A stretch of DNA of 64,000 nucleotides from Balneola sp. (GTDB lineage: Bacteria; Bacteroidota; Rhodothermia; Balneolales; Balneolaceae): assembly GCA_002694685.1 (NCBI GenBank), contig NZMW01000012.1, positions 34,556 through 98,555 on the forward strand, given 5' to 3'. Under the pieces are notes generated by a model. The model made no database searches. It saw only the letters and a program-made list of their open reading frames with translations, and was not told the origin of the DNA. Below, in pieces: positions 26,335-35,363 of the stretch; position 1 is the first letter of the stretch; the number at the start of each line of letters is the position of its first letter. The position numbers were made by a program, and so were the translations under genes.

Positions 26335-29300
26335 ATGATCAACAAAATTATTGCCTTTTCGATTAAGAACAAGTTTATCATCGGCTTGTTTATCCTGTCT
26401 CTAATAGGAGTAGGATTATATTCTATGATGACCATTAATCTAGGTTCGGTTCCTGATATTACAAATAATCAGGTACAGGTGATTACGGTATCGGAAAATC
26501 TATCTACCGAAGACATTGAACAATTTGTAACCTATCCCGTGGAGCTTGCCATGGGTAACCTGCCAGGAGTAACTGAAATCCGTTCGGTATCCCGATTCGG
26601 GTTATCCGTGGTTACCATCGTTTTCGAAGATGATATGGGTACCTATTTACCCCGGCAACTGGTACAGGAAAAACTCAGTGAACTGGGCGAAACGATCCCC
26701 GAGAATTTTGGAAGTCCATCCATGGGGCCCATTTCAAGTGGATTAGGCCAAATTTACGAGTACTCCATTCAGGTGGACCCTGCATATGAAGATCAATATA
26801 CGCCTGATGAATTGCGCACAATACAAGATTGGATTATTAAGCGCCAAATGGTGCTCCTGGAAGGGGTTATAGAGGTCAACTCCTTCGGTGGAGGCATCAA
26901 ACAATATGAAGTAGCCATAAGTCCTGATAAACTAAATGCAATGGGAGTTAGTATTTCAGAAGTATATGAGGCAATGTCCAGGAATAATGTAAATACCGGC
27001 GGGGCCTATATCGAGAAAAACAAGATGGCTAATTTTATTCGTGGCGAAGGATTGATACGCAGCCTTGAAGATATAGAAAACATTGTAGTCAAGAACGAAA
27101 ACGGACTACCCATCCTAATCAGAGATGTAGCAGAAGAGGTTACCTTTGGAACTCAAATTCGTTATGGAGCTTTTACTCAGGATGGTGAGGAAGCAGTAGG
27201 TGGCATTATTATGATGCTGAAAGGCTCAAACCCGAATGCAACCATTCAAAACGTTCAGGATAGAATTGCTGAAATTCAAAAGTCACTGCCTGAAGGTTTA
27301 AAGATTGAGCCTTTCCTTGATCGAAGTGCTCTTATTGAACGAACCACCAGTACAGTTACCACAAACCTGGTGGAAGGTGCATTGATTGTAGTTTTCGTTT
27401 TGGTAATACTCTTAGGAAGTTTACGCGGAGGGTTAATAACCGCCTCACTTATTCCGCTTTCCCTTCTTTTTGCTTTTATAATGATGAAGGCCACCGGGGT
27501 GTGGGCCAATCTAATGAGCCTTGGAGCCATCGACTTCGGTATTATTGTTGATGGAGCCGTAATTATAGTGGAAGGCACGGTTCATGAAATTGAAAAAAGG
27601 GTGAAATCCGGAAAACGTGCTTTTAGTAAAACACAGATGAATGAAATTGCCTACAAGGCAAGCAGCACCATGATGAATGCTGCCTTCTTTGGACAGTTGA
27701 TCATCCTTATTGTATTTGCCCCTATCCTGTTTCTGGAAGGAGTAGAAGGTAAGATGTTCCGTCCTATGGCATTCACCTTTGGGTTTGCTGTATTAGGTGC
27801 TATTATTTTATGTCTTACCTATGTACCAATGGTCTCGGCACTGTTTATGAAACCCTCACAAAATAGAAAGGGATGGTTTGCCCGGTTCGAGCGAGGCCTC
27901 GATCGGGTCAGCAACAAACTTATATCCTTTATTCAGAAGGGCTACGATCCGGTTATCCAATGGTCGTTAAAGCGAAAACCTGTTGTGATTGTAGCTGCCA
28001 TACTGCTTTTTGGCGGTGCGATGTTCACCTTTTCGAGAATGGGAGGTGAATTTATTCCACAACTGGATGAGGGAGATATTGCCATGCAAGCCCTATTCCG
28101 TCCGGGCAGTGGATTATCAGAGGCGATCGATCAATCCAAGAAAATTGAGACGACACTGCTGGAAGAATTTCCAGAGATAGAAACAGTAACAGCTCGAATT
28201 GGGGTAGCTGATATTCCCACTGATCCTATGCCCATGGACATTGCCGACATGTACATCATTCTGGACAAGAATAAAGAAAACTGGATCTCTGCCGAATCTA
28301 AAGAGGAGCTGATAGAAAAAATAAAGAGTAAACTCGATCAGACCATGATAGGTGTGAATTTCGTTTTTACCCAGCCGGTAGAGCTTAGGTTTAACGAACT
28401 TTTGGAAGGTGTACGAGAAGATATCGCCGTAAAGCTATACGGAGACGACATAGATGTATTGGCGGAGAAAGTTCAGGAAATGGCTCAAATTATTCAAACT
28501 ATTCCAGGGGTGGGTGATGTGAGTCCCGAACGTACGGCTGGACTACCTCAAATGACCGTTAGGTATGACCGGCAAAAAGTGGCTCAATATGGACTGGATA
28601 TCACGAAGCTCAATCAATACGTAAGTTCAGCTTTTGCCGGAGGTGTTGCTGGAGTTGTATTCGAAGGCGAAAGACGATTTGATCTTGTGATCCGCTTTGA
28701 TGAAGCTCATCGTACTGGCATTGAGGATATTCGCAATCTGTATGTAGATCTGGAAAACGGTGCACAGGTGCCGGTTAAAGAAGTGGCGGATATCAGTTAT
28801 CAGCCGGGGCCTATGCAGATCTCGCGAGATAACACCTTTCGCAGGAGCTATGTTGGTGTGAATACACGCGGGCGGGATGTGGAATCGGTGGTTTTGGATA
28901 TTCAAGAAAAACTGGAGGCCGAATTGAATCTGCCGCCGGGTTATTACATTACTTATGGGGGTGAATTTGAGAATCTGCAACGGGCCAAGAACCGATTGGC
29001 TATTGTAGTGCCTATAGCCCTGTTTCTTATCTTTGTGCTGCTGTACTTCGCACTAAAATCGTTCTCACAGTCGGTAATGATCTATCTGGCTATTCCCCTG
29101 GCTTCTATTGGAGGTGTCTTCTTCCTGGCTTTACGTGGAATGGACTTCAGTATTTCTGCCGGAGTTGGTTTCATTGTATTGTTCGGAGTGGCTGTGCTAA
29201 ACGGCCTTGTGCTCGTCAGCCGGTTTAATTCATTAAAAATCGAAGGTGTTATGGATTTACAAGAACGAATTTTGACAGGTACCAAAGAGCGACTTCGCCC

Positions 29301-30735
29301 CATTTTATTGACCGCTACGGCGGCTATTATGGGTTTTCTTCCGATGGCGTTTTCAACAACAGCCGGTGCTGAAGTACAGCGGCCGCTGGCCACTGTTGTA
29401 ATCGGCGGGTTGATTAGCGCCACGCTGCTTACGTTGGTCGTGCTGCCCATCCTTTATGCGTACATAGAAAAGCGTAAAATGAGAAAACACAAGCCGGGTA
29501 GTACTTCTATGGCCTCCGTTGTGTTGCTGATTATTGGTGGAAGCCTGCTGCTTTCTCCCGATTCTGTACAGGCTCAGGAACAGGTGCTGAATGATACCCT
29601 CCCGCAAATTGCGCTGGATCAGGCCGTTCAAAAAGCGATAGCAAATTATCCTTCTCTTGAGGCAGCCAGGCTTGGAATTGACAACAGGAAGGCTCTTCAA
29701 AAAACAGCCTGGGACTTTGGCGATACGAACCTCTTTACCGGAGGTGAAGAGTTCGGCAACGGTTCGGACGGTGTTACTACAAAATTTGGCATTCAGCAGC
29801 AGTTTGATCTGTTCGGTGTTTTACCAAGGCTAAATCATCGGAATGAACAAACAGAACTTGCCAGGCTGAACTATGAATTGTCTGAGTTAGAGCTCAGGCT
29901 CCGGGTAAAGCAGGACTGGTCAACGGTTTTCATCGCTAAACAACAATATGAGATCTATAATCGCCTGAACCAGCAATTCAGGGATATTGCTAGGGCTGCG
30001 GAAATAAAATTTGAAACGGAGGAAATTTCCCGGCTGGGATATCTTAATATCATGAATCAGGCCAACCAAATTACCATACAAACAGAACAAGCCTTCCGCG
30101 ATTATGGGGCTGCTGTTCGAGCTTTTAACAAATGGTTTGAGGGGGACTCGTTATACACGGTTCAAAGTGTTTCAGCCGAACAGCTTGTTCAACCTTTACA
30201 GGTAGATTCTACATTCGACCATCCGCTGATTGCTTTATATCAACAAAAAATTGACGTGGCGGAAGCATCGATTAAAGAACAAAGAAGTCAGTTTTTACCA
30301 AGTTTTCAAGCCAGTTATGGCTGGCAGGAAATAGCTGCGCAAGGTGGCTTTAATTCCTATGAGATCGGGATCAGACTTCCGGTATTCTTCTGGTCTAAGG
30401 CCGGGAAAACTCAATCCGCCCGGATTGAACGAAATATTGCCCGTCAAAACCTAGACCAGGCTCAGAGAGAATTCAACAGTACCTATAACAGTATCCGGGA
30501 AAATTATCAGAAATGGTTGCGCTCGTGGGAATATTATCGACAGGAAGCACTCCCTCTTGCCAAAGAACAACAGCAAGGTGCCATCACCTCTTATGAAGAA
30601 GGAGCCATAGACTATGTGGCTTTCTTTCAAAGCATCAGAGATGCCATTCGCATTGAAATCGACTCATGGAATGCATTTGGCAATTATCTGAATAGCCATT
30701 TCCAATTAGAATACTACCTCAACAAAACTCAATAA
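26335..30735 (+). CDS. RND heavy-metal pump fused to a TolC-type channel
   Basis: This 1466-residue fusion has two parts. Residues 1 to about 1040 are a CzcA-type pump with 12 membrane segments and the TM4 motif DFGIIVDGAVIIVE, the D-x3-D-E pattern linked to divalent-cation pumps. Residues about 1050-1466 are a TolC-family channel with its own signal-like segment (VVLLIIGGSLLLSPDSVQAQ) after the last pump helix. The combination is recurrent in Bacteroidota, where the two parts may be cleaved apart after export. The frame is open from GTG 26266, but homology begins at ATG 26335 (MINKIIAFSIKNKF). No frameshift or stop lies at the junction. The next gene is the adaptor, so all three pump parts are present. 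Confidence 0.93.
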   Translation: MINKIIAFSIKNKFIIGLFILSLIGVGLYSMMTINLGSVPDITNNQVQVITVSENLSTEDIEQFVTYPVELAMGNLPGVTEIRSVSRFGLSVVTIVFEDDMGTYLPRQLVQEKLSELGETIPENFGSPSMGPISSGLGQIYEYSIQVDPAYEDQYTPDELRTIQDWIIKRQMVLLEGVIEVNSFGGGIKQYEVAISPDKLNAMGVSISEVYEAMSRNNVNTGGAYIEKNKMANFIRGEGLIRSLEDIENIVVKNENGLPILIRDVAEEVTFGTQIRYGAFTQDGEEAVGGIIMMLKGSNPNATIQNVQDRIAEIQKSLPEGLKIEPFLDRSALIERTTSTVTTNLVEGALIVVFVLVILLGSLRGGLITASLIPLSLLFAFIMMKATGVWANLMSLGAIDFGIIVDGAVIIVEGTVHEIEKRVKSGKRAFSKTQMNEIAYKASSTMMNAAFFGQLIILIVFAPILFLEGVEGKMFRPMAFTFGFAVLGAIILCLTYVPMVSALFMKPSQNRKGWFARFERGLDRVSNKLISFIQKGYDPVIQWSLKRKPVVIVAAILLFGGAMFTFSRMGGEFIPQLDEGDIAMQALFRPGSGLSEAIDQSKKIETTLLEEFPEIETVTARIGVADIPTDPMPMDIADMYIILDKNKENWISAESKEELIEKIKSKLDQTMIGVNFVFTQPVELRFNELLEGVREDIAVKLYGDDIDVLAEKVQEMAQIIQTIPGVGDVSPERTAGLPQMTVRYDRQKVAQYGLDITKLNQYVSSAFAGGVAGVVFEGERRFDLVIRFDEAHRTGIEDIRNLYVDLENGAQVPVKEVADISYQPGPMQISRDNTFRRSYVGVNTRGRDVESVVLDIQEKLEAELNLPPGYYITYGGEFENLQRAKNRLAIVVPIALFLIFVLLYFALKSFSQSVMIYLAIPLASIGGVFFLALRGMDFSISAGVGFIVLFGVAVLNGLVLVSRFNSLKIEGVMDLQERILTGTKERLRPILLTATAAIMGFLPMAFSTTAGAEVQRPLATVVIGGLISATLLTLVVLPILYAYIEKRKMRKHKPGSTSMASVVLLIIGGSLLLSPDSVQAQEQVLNDTLPQIALDQAVQKAIANYPSLEAARLGIDNRKALQKTAWDFGDTNLFTGGEEFGNGSDGVTTKFGIQQQFDLFGVLPRLNHRNEQTELARLNYELSELELRLRVKQDWSTVFIAKQQYEIYNRLNQQFRDIARAAEIKFETEEISRLGYLNIMNQANQITIQTEQAFRDYGAAVRAFNKWFEGDSLYTVQSVSAEQLVQPLQVDSTFDHPLIALYQQKIDVAEASIKEQRSQFLPSFQASYGWQEIAAQGGFNSYEIGIRLPVFFWSKAGKTQSARIERNIARQNLDQAQREFNSTYNSIRENYQKWLRSWEYYRQEALPLAKEQQQGAITSYEEGAIDYVAFFQSIRDAIRIEIDSWNAFGNYLNSHFQLEYYLNKTQ

Positions 30736-30757
30736 CAGATTTTAAATCAACAAAAAA

Positions 30758-31957
30758 ATGAATAAATCTAATTTATATATAATTTTATTGGCTGTCCTTG
30801 CATCTGTTTTTACAGCCTGCGGCGAGATCAATAGCGATGAAAAAGAACAAGAAGCAACAGAACTTGCCGGTGTGGCTGAGGCAGAAGAAAACATGGTTCA
30901 TCTGTCGGAACTGAAGTTCAACAGCCTTGGAATGAAACTGGATACTTTGTCCCTGCGCTTTCTCTCAGAGAGCGTAGAAGCAAATGGTCAGCTGGAAGTT
31001 CCCCCGCAGCATGAGGCAAGCGTAACTGCGGTTTTGGGAGGTAATATTGGTTCCATAGAAGTTATTGAGGGAGATCAGGTGTCAAAAAATCAGACTATTG
31101 CCTTCCTTTCCCATCCTAATTTAACCAAAGTCCAAACTGAATACGTACGGTTGTATCAGCGCATGTTGTATTTAGATCATGAATTTAAGCGACAAGCAAG
31201 GTTATATGATGAAAAGGTAGGCTCCGGCCAAACTTACCAACAAACTAAAGCCGAATACGAATCAGTTAAGGCGGAGGTCAAAGGTTATGAGGCTCAGCTG
31301 AATCAGCTTAACCTGGACGTTGAACAAATACAAGACGGCGATATTTATTCGTCGGTGCCGGTAGTAAGCCCTATTGATGGGTACATCGAAAAGGTTCAGA
31401 TTCAAATCGGTCAGTACGTTGATCCCCAAACAATCATGTTTGAAATTGTGGATAACGAACATGTTCATGCCGATTTGATGGTCTTTGAAAAAGATGTGCA
31501 CAAAGTTAAAAGGGGCCAATCCATCTCTTTTACTGTACAGTCAGTACCGGATCAAATACTTACAGCTACCATTTACTCTGTAGGCAAACAATTCGAACAA
31601 AATCCTAGGGCAGTGCATGTGCACGGCGAAATTGATCAGAAAGAAAACTTCCTGATTCCCGGGATGTATATCAACGGCACGATTCACACTTCAGAGACTA
31701 AAGCCTTTGCTTTGCCTGAGAATGCCATTGTTGAGGACGAGGGTAAAACCTACCTATTCACCGCAGAACAACAAGAGGAAAACGGAAATACCGAATGGTC
31801 TTTCACTCCGGTAGAAATTATGACCGGCATTGAGGAAGATGGTTGGGTTGAAGTGAAGTTGTTAGAACCATTGCCGGATGGAGCACGAGTAGCTTGGAAC
31901 AATGCCTATTACCTGATCTCTGAAATGAAGAAAAGCCAGACTTCCGACGATGATTAA
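30758..31957 (+). CDS. RND efflux periplasmic adaptor, second system
   Basis: This 399-residue membrane fusion protein has a lipoprotein signal (VLASVFTACGE). The core begins with EVPPQHEASVTAVLGGNIGS, the lipoyl-like half motif with EGDQVSKNQTIAFLSHP, then the coiled-coil hairpin (residues about 120-190) and the returning half PVVSPIDGYIEKVQIQIGQY. It bridges the RND-TolC fusion of the gene 23 bp upstream. The start is ATG 30758 and the stop is TAA. It is only distantly similar to the first adaptor and lacks the acidic His-rich stretch seen there. Confidence 0.93.
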   Translation: MNKSNLYIILLAVLASVFTACGEINSDEKEQEATELAGVAEAEENMVHLSELKFNSLGMKLDTLSLRFLSESVEANGQLEVPPQHEASVTAVLGGNIGSIEVIEGDQVSKNQTIAFLSHPNLTKVQTEYVRLYQRMLYLDHEFKRQARLYDEKVGSGQTYQQTKAEYESVKAEVKGYEAQLNQLNLDVEQIQDGDIYSSVPVVSPIDGYIEKVQIQIGQYVDPQTIMFEIVDNEHVHADLMVFEKDVHKVKRGQSISFTVQSVPDQILTATIYSVGKQFEQNPRAVHVHGEIDQKENFLIPGMYINGTIHTSETKAFALPENAIVEDEGKTYLFTAEQQEENGNTEWSFTPVEIMTGIEEDGWVEVKLLEPLPDGARVAWNNAYYLISEMKKSQTSDDD

Positions 31958-31967
31958 CAAAAACTTT

Positions 31968-32005
31968 CCGGCAAAGCCATATTCATGTTTTTATGGCTTT
32001 GCCGG
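31968..32005. terminator. Perfect 13-bp hairpin between adaptor and P-II gene
   Basis: CCGGCAAAGCCAT (31968-31980) and ATGGCTTTGCCGG (31993-32005) are exact inverted repeats around a 12-nt loop. It begins 11 bases after the adaptor stop and ends 24 bases before the P-II start. It is not followed by a T run, so pure termination is unlikely. The arrangement repeats that at 17560-17592. Confidence 0.6.
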
Positions 32006-32029
32006 GGTTAATGCATAACACATAATATT

Positions 32030-32359
32030 ATGAAAGAAATAAAAGCCTTTATAAAACCAAACAGAGTAGAAAATGTAGTTGCAGCACTCCAAGAAGCAGG
32101 ACATGAAAGTGTTACGCTTTCCAAAGGAGAAGGTACCGGAGCATACAAACAGAAAGATGCGTCCCCATCGCTGGATTTTCACTTTACGGACAGTCCAGTC
32201 GTAAAATTAGAGCTGGTATGTCAATGCAAAGAATCCGATAACGTTGTTCAACTTATCTGCGCCAATGCCAAAACACCGGAACGCGGTGACGGCATCATTT
32301 ACGTTACAGATATTCAAAAAGCGTTTAGGATTAAAACCTGTGAGCCTTTTGAGGGGTAA
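32030..32359 (+). CDS. P-II-like protein, second efflux system
   Basis: This 109-residue P-II (GlnB-like) protein is a paralogue of 17611-17931. It has MKEIKAFIKPNRVENVVAAL at the start, the T-loop region TLSKGEGTGAYKQ, and RGDGIIYVTDIQKAFRIKT at the end. Cys residues (VCQCKES, KTCEP) occur in the core and at the tail and are not seen in the first copy. The T-loop Tyr stands in GAYKQ, not in the usual GlnB context. It is the last gene of the second pump operon and probably a metal- or nucleotide-responsive modulator. Confidence 0.88.
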   Translation: MKEIKAFIKPNRVENVVAALQEAGHESVTLSKGEGTGAYKQKDASPSLDFHFTDSPVVKLELVCQCKESDNVVQLICANAKTPERGDGIIYVTDIQKAFRIKTCEPFEG

Positions 32360-32420
32360 GGAACAGGTGATTCTTTGTCACAGTTAAGTTGAAGATGAAA
32401 ATAATCCCATATATTCAACC

Positions 32421-33215
32421 ATGAAAAAATCCACATTTAATATTCCACAAATGGACTGCTCAGCCGAAGAGCAAATGATTCGAATGAGGTTGGAAGAGTT
32501 TGAAGATATTAAATCTCTAAACTTTGATATCCCGAATCGTACATTAGAAGTGTATCACGAAAATAGGCTTAATGAGATTGAGAAAGCCCTTGACTCCCTG
32601 AGTTTGGGTTCTAAATTGAATTCAACAAAAGAGGCTCAAATGTCGCCTTTCGCTTCTGATGAGCAGCAACAAAAGAACATTCTATGGTGGGTTTTAGCGA
32701 TCAACTTTCTCTTCTTTATCATTGAAATGACAGCCGGATGGATTATCAATTCTATGGGGCTGATTGCAGACTCACTAGATATGCTGGCAGATTCATCCGT
32801 ATATGCGCTCAGCCTTTTTGCTGTTGGAGCAGCGGTAGCAAGAAAAAAGAAAGTAGCAAAAATTAGCGGCTATCTTCAGATGGGTCTGGCATCACTGGGA
32901 TTTCTTGAAGTACTGCGGAGGTTTCTTGGAGTGGGTGAAATGCCCGACTTTCAGTGGATGATCATTATTGCTTCAACGGCTCTTGTTGCAAATGTTTTTA
33001 CCTTATGGCTTATCAATAAAGCGAAAAGCAAAGAAGCACACATGCAGGCGAGTACAATTTTTACCTCCAATGATATTATTGTAAATGGTGGTGTAATTTT
33101 GGCCGGAATTCTTGTTTATGCACTGGATAGCAGGTGGCCGGATTTACTCATTGGAGCTATAGTATTCAGTTTTGTAATGCGAGGTGCCCTGAGAATTTTG
33201 AAGCTTTCAGAATAA
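32421..33215 (+). CDS. CDF-type cation transporter with N-terminal HMA-like domain
   Basis: This 264-residue protein starts with a ferredoxin-like heavy-metal domain (residues 1-65). IPQMDCSAEEQMIRMRL has the single-Cys M-x-C-x2-E-E form. About five membrane helices follow, with GLIADSLDMLADSSVYALSL, the cation diffusion facilitator TM2-like motif (D-x2-D). The protein lacks the cytoplasmic C-terminal domain common in CDF exporters. It would move divalent cations out of the cytoplasm, perhaps with metal passed from the fused domain. It is 62 bp downstream of the P-II gene and in the same direction as the methyltransferase and second CDF gene. Confidence 0.85.
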   Translation: MKKSTFNIPQMDCSAEEQMIRMRLEEFEDIKSLNFDIPNRTLEVYHENRLNEIEKALDSLSLGSKLNSTKEAQMSPFASDEQQQKNILWWVLAINFLFFIIEMTAGWIINSMGLIADSLDMLADSSVYALSLFAVGAAVARKKKVAKISGYLQMGLASLGFLEVLRRFLGVGEMPDFQWMIIIASTALVANVFTLWLINKAKSKEAHMQASTIFTSNDIIVNGGVILAGILVYALDSRWPDLLIGAIVFSFVMRGALRILKLSE

Positions 33216-33288
33216 CAAACATAGAGGGTTAATTTATCTCAATTTCCATTTCATGAAAGCATAATAAATGTATTAATAAGTTGAAATT

Positions 33289-33942
33289 ATGAACAAAAGA
33301 ATATTCACAAGAGAAGAAATTCAGAAGATGTATGATGGATTAGCTTCATCCTATGATTTGTCAATGTTCTTTTTCAAAATTGCTGGATTCAAAGTAGATA
33401 CATATCGAAAAAAGGCCATTCAAAATTTACATCTCGAACCTGGTGATACAGTGGTCGATTTAGGATGTGGAACCGGTTTGAATTTTAGTCTTCTTCAGGA
33501 AAAAGTAGGAGCTGAAGGAAAAATCATAGGTGTAGATTTATCAGTTAAGATGTTAGAACAGGCTGAAAGCCAAGCCAATAAGAAAGGTTGGGATAATATA
33601 GAACTGTTACAGTCTGATATGGCTGAATTTCAAATTCCAGATGATACGGACGGAGTTCTTTCGACGATGGCAATCACGATGTCCCCGGAATATGATCAAA
33701 TCATCCAAAAAATTGCTACTACGTTAGAAAAGGGAAAGCGATTGTCAATATTTGAACTACAAAAACCAAATGGATGGCCTGAGTGGCTGGTAAAATTAAT
33801 GGTAAAATTACTAAGCCCTTATGGAACTCGGTACGAACATACACAACGTACCCCTTGTAATTCCATAGAAAAGTACTTTAGTGGTGTATCGCTTCAATAT
33901 CAATACTTTGGCTCTGTGTGCATCGCATATGGCGTAAGTTAG
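33289..33942 (+). CDS. SAM-dependent methyltransferase, second paralogue
   Basis: This 217-residue protein has exactly the length of its paralogue at 19255-19908. It has DLGCGTGLNFS for SAM, GVDLSVKML as the acidic strand, and SDMAEFQIPDDTDGVLSTMA. The duplicates sit at equivalent places in the two halves of the metal island, each beside metal transport genes. This suggests that the methyltransferase belongs to the resistance function or arose with duplication of the island. The substrate is unknown. The start is ATG 33289 and the stop is TAG. Confidence 0.85.
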   Translation: MNKRIFTREEIQKMYDGLASSYDLSMFFFKIAGFKVDTYRKKAIQNLHLEPGDTVVDLGCGTGLNFSLLQEKVGAEGKIIGVDLSVKMLEQAESQANKKGWDNIELLQSDMAEFQIPDDTDGVLSTMAITMSPEYDQIIQKIATTLEKGKRLSIFELQKPNGWPEWLVKLMVKLLSPYGTRYEHTQRTPCNSIEKYFSGVSLQYQYFGSVCIAYGVS

Positions 33943-33975
33943 AAGTAATTTTTATAACCTTAGAAACCTGAAAGC

Positions 33976-34851
33976 ATGTCTCACGATCATTCACACGAGC
34001 ATGGAAACATCAAACTTGCCTTTTTCCTCAATCTTGGGTTCACCATTCTTGAATTTTTTGGGGGTTTATATGTAAACAGTGTTGCCATTATCTCCGATGC
34101 CCTGCACGATTTAGGTGACAGTATTTCACTCGGACTCTCATGGTTTCTTGATCATAAATCTAAAGAGGGAGCGAATTCATCCTTTACCTTTGGTTATACA
34201 CGGTTCTCGCTACTTGGTGCTTTAATTAACAGCTTGGTACTAATCGCTGGATCTATCTTTGTGATCAATGAAGCGGTTGCCAGAATATTATCGCCGGAAC
34301 ATACCGATGCCAAGGGAATGCTTCTCTTTGCCATCGTGGGTGTGGCGGTGTATGGATATGCTGCATGGAAAGTGAGTCACGGCAAAACCCTCAACGAACG
34401 AGTCATTTCCTGGCACCTATTGGAAGATGTATTGAGTTGGGCTGCCGTTCTTGTGGTGTCTATTGTATTACTTATCAAAGACATTCATTACTTAGATCCT
34501 GCCCTATCTCTCTTTATTACCGCCTACGTTCTTTGGAATGTGGTAAAACGACTCAAAGAAACCCTGCATATTTTTTTGCAGGGAACTCCGGATGATGTAA
34601 GTATTGATGAACTGGAGGAAAAGTTTCTTGAACAGGATATTGTGGCCGATACCAGGCACCTACACTTATGGTCGCTGGATGGAGAAAAGCATGTGTTTAC
34701 TGCTCATCTCATTCTAAAAAACGTAGAGAGCTACTCAGACATTCTGGAAGCCAAAAAGAAAATTCGTGGCATTCTGAAACCTTACAACTTCAGTCACAGC
34801 ACGATTGAAGTGGAGTTGGATGAGGGAACTTCTTCTTTGATTTATGAATAA
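33976..34851 (+). CDS. CDF-family cation exporter (CzcD type)
   Basis: This 291-residue protein has six membrane segments and a cytoplasmic C-terminal domain. The His-rich start (MSHDHSHEHGN) and SDALHDLGDSISLGLSW are typical of CzcD/ZitB; the metal site is H-x3-D in TM2. TM5 carries the second site half (HLLEDVLSWAAVLVV). The cytoplasmic domain has DTRHLHLWSLDGEKHVFTAH. It exports Zn, Co or Cd in exchange for protons. It is the last gene of the second resistance unit, 33 bp after the methyltransferase. Confidence 0.93.
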   Translation: MSHDHSHEHGNIKLAFFLNLGFTILEFFGGLYVNSVAIISDALHDLGDSISLGLSWFLDHKSKEGANSSFTFGYTRFSLLGALINSLVLIAGSIFVINEAVARILSPEHTDAKGMLLFAIVGVAVYGYAAWKVSHGKTLNERVISWHLLEDVLSWAAVLVVSIVLLIKDIHYLDPALSLFITAYVLWNVVKRLKETLHIFLQGTPDDVSIDELEEKFLEQDIVADTRHLHLWSLDGEKHVFTAHLILKNVESYSDILEAKKKIRGILKPYNFSHSTIEVELDEGTSSLIYE

Positions 34852-34884
34852 TACAAATAAGTGAATAAGCTTACCTTCACAAGG

Positions 34885-35184
34885 TCAACTCAAAACCTTA
34901 GTCACCCAAGCCCGGCTGACTCCAAATTTCTGGGCAAGAGCAGCCTTGTTTTTAACCTTCCCAGAGTCCAATAATTTTCGGTACAGCTTAGCTTGCTCAG
35001 CAGGGGAGAGTTTCTTCTTTTTAGGCAGTTTCTGGTTAACAGAAAACCGAGGTTTACAAAGGTTCGCATGATTCAAAAAAGGGTAGATTTCGAGCAATTT
35101 TTCCCAGTCAATTTCAAACTGATAACCTTTGGGACCTCTGTTTAAAGCTCTAAGGGGCCATTTTATGGAGAACAAAATTCGCAA
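34885..35184 (-). CDS. HTH-domain protein, probably truncated
   Basis: The frame gives about 99 residues from TTG 35184 to TGA 34885, and it stays open upstream for a further 16 codons without an ATG. The C-terminal 40 residues form an HTH: LSPAEQAKLYRKLLDSGKV, then NKAALAQKFGVSRAWVTKV. The N-terminal part contains RGPKGYQFEIDWEKLLEIYP and a Lys-rich linker. Such short proteins accompany site-specific recombinases in some Bacteroidota, but no recombinase is nearby. It matches the remnant at 10582-10716, in the same orientation, so the two copies bracket the metal island. Whether it is expressed is uncertain. Confidence 0.55.
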   Translation of the reverse strand: MRILFSIKWPLRALNRGPKGYQFEIDWEKLLEIYPFLNHANLCKPRFSVNQKLPKKKKLSPAEQAKLYRKLLDSGKVKNKAALAQKFGVSRAWVTKVLS

Positions 35185-35204
35185 GTCTGCTACTTCCGGG
35201 GAGC

Positions 35205-35247
35205 AAAAGCCTGATTCATTAAATTGAGTCAGGCTTTTTTATTTTTT
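35205..35247 (+). terminator. Strong terminator after the metal island
   Basis: AAAAGCCTGA and TCAGGCTTTT are exact inverted repeats with a 14-nt loop that can pair further (TTCA/TGAG). The stem is followed on the plus strand by TTTTTTATTTTTTT. It would end plus-strand transcription from the CDF and upstream genes. It lies just past the HTH gene on the other strand. Confidence 0.8.
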
Positions 35248-35363
35248 TAAGCTATCCAACCTGTTTTATTTCTAAACTCTCTGGGTGTGCAGCCATTCAT
35301 TTTTTTAAAAACGGAACTGCCATAATCGGGATGAAGCCCAACCTGTTCTCCGAAATCGGAATC
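35247..35363 (-). pseudogene. AraC-type regulator remnant (C-terminal tail)
   Basis: The minus-strand frame ending in TAA at 35247-35249 reads GEQVGLHPDYGSSVFKK and then GCTPREFRNKTGW. This is the end of an AraC-type HTH (Y-x-S-x2-FKK then TPREFR). A TAA at 35364-35366 closes it upstream after 39 codons. The rest of the gene is missing. It is decayed and not expected to work. Confidence 0.6.

Noticed and set aside
31968..32005. Calling the hairpin before the second P-II gene a plain rho-independent terminator only
   Set aside because: No T run follows on either strand and a co-directional gene starts 24 bases later.
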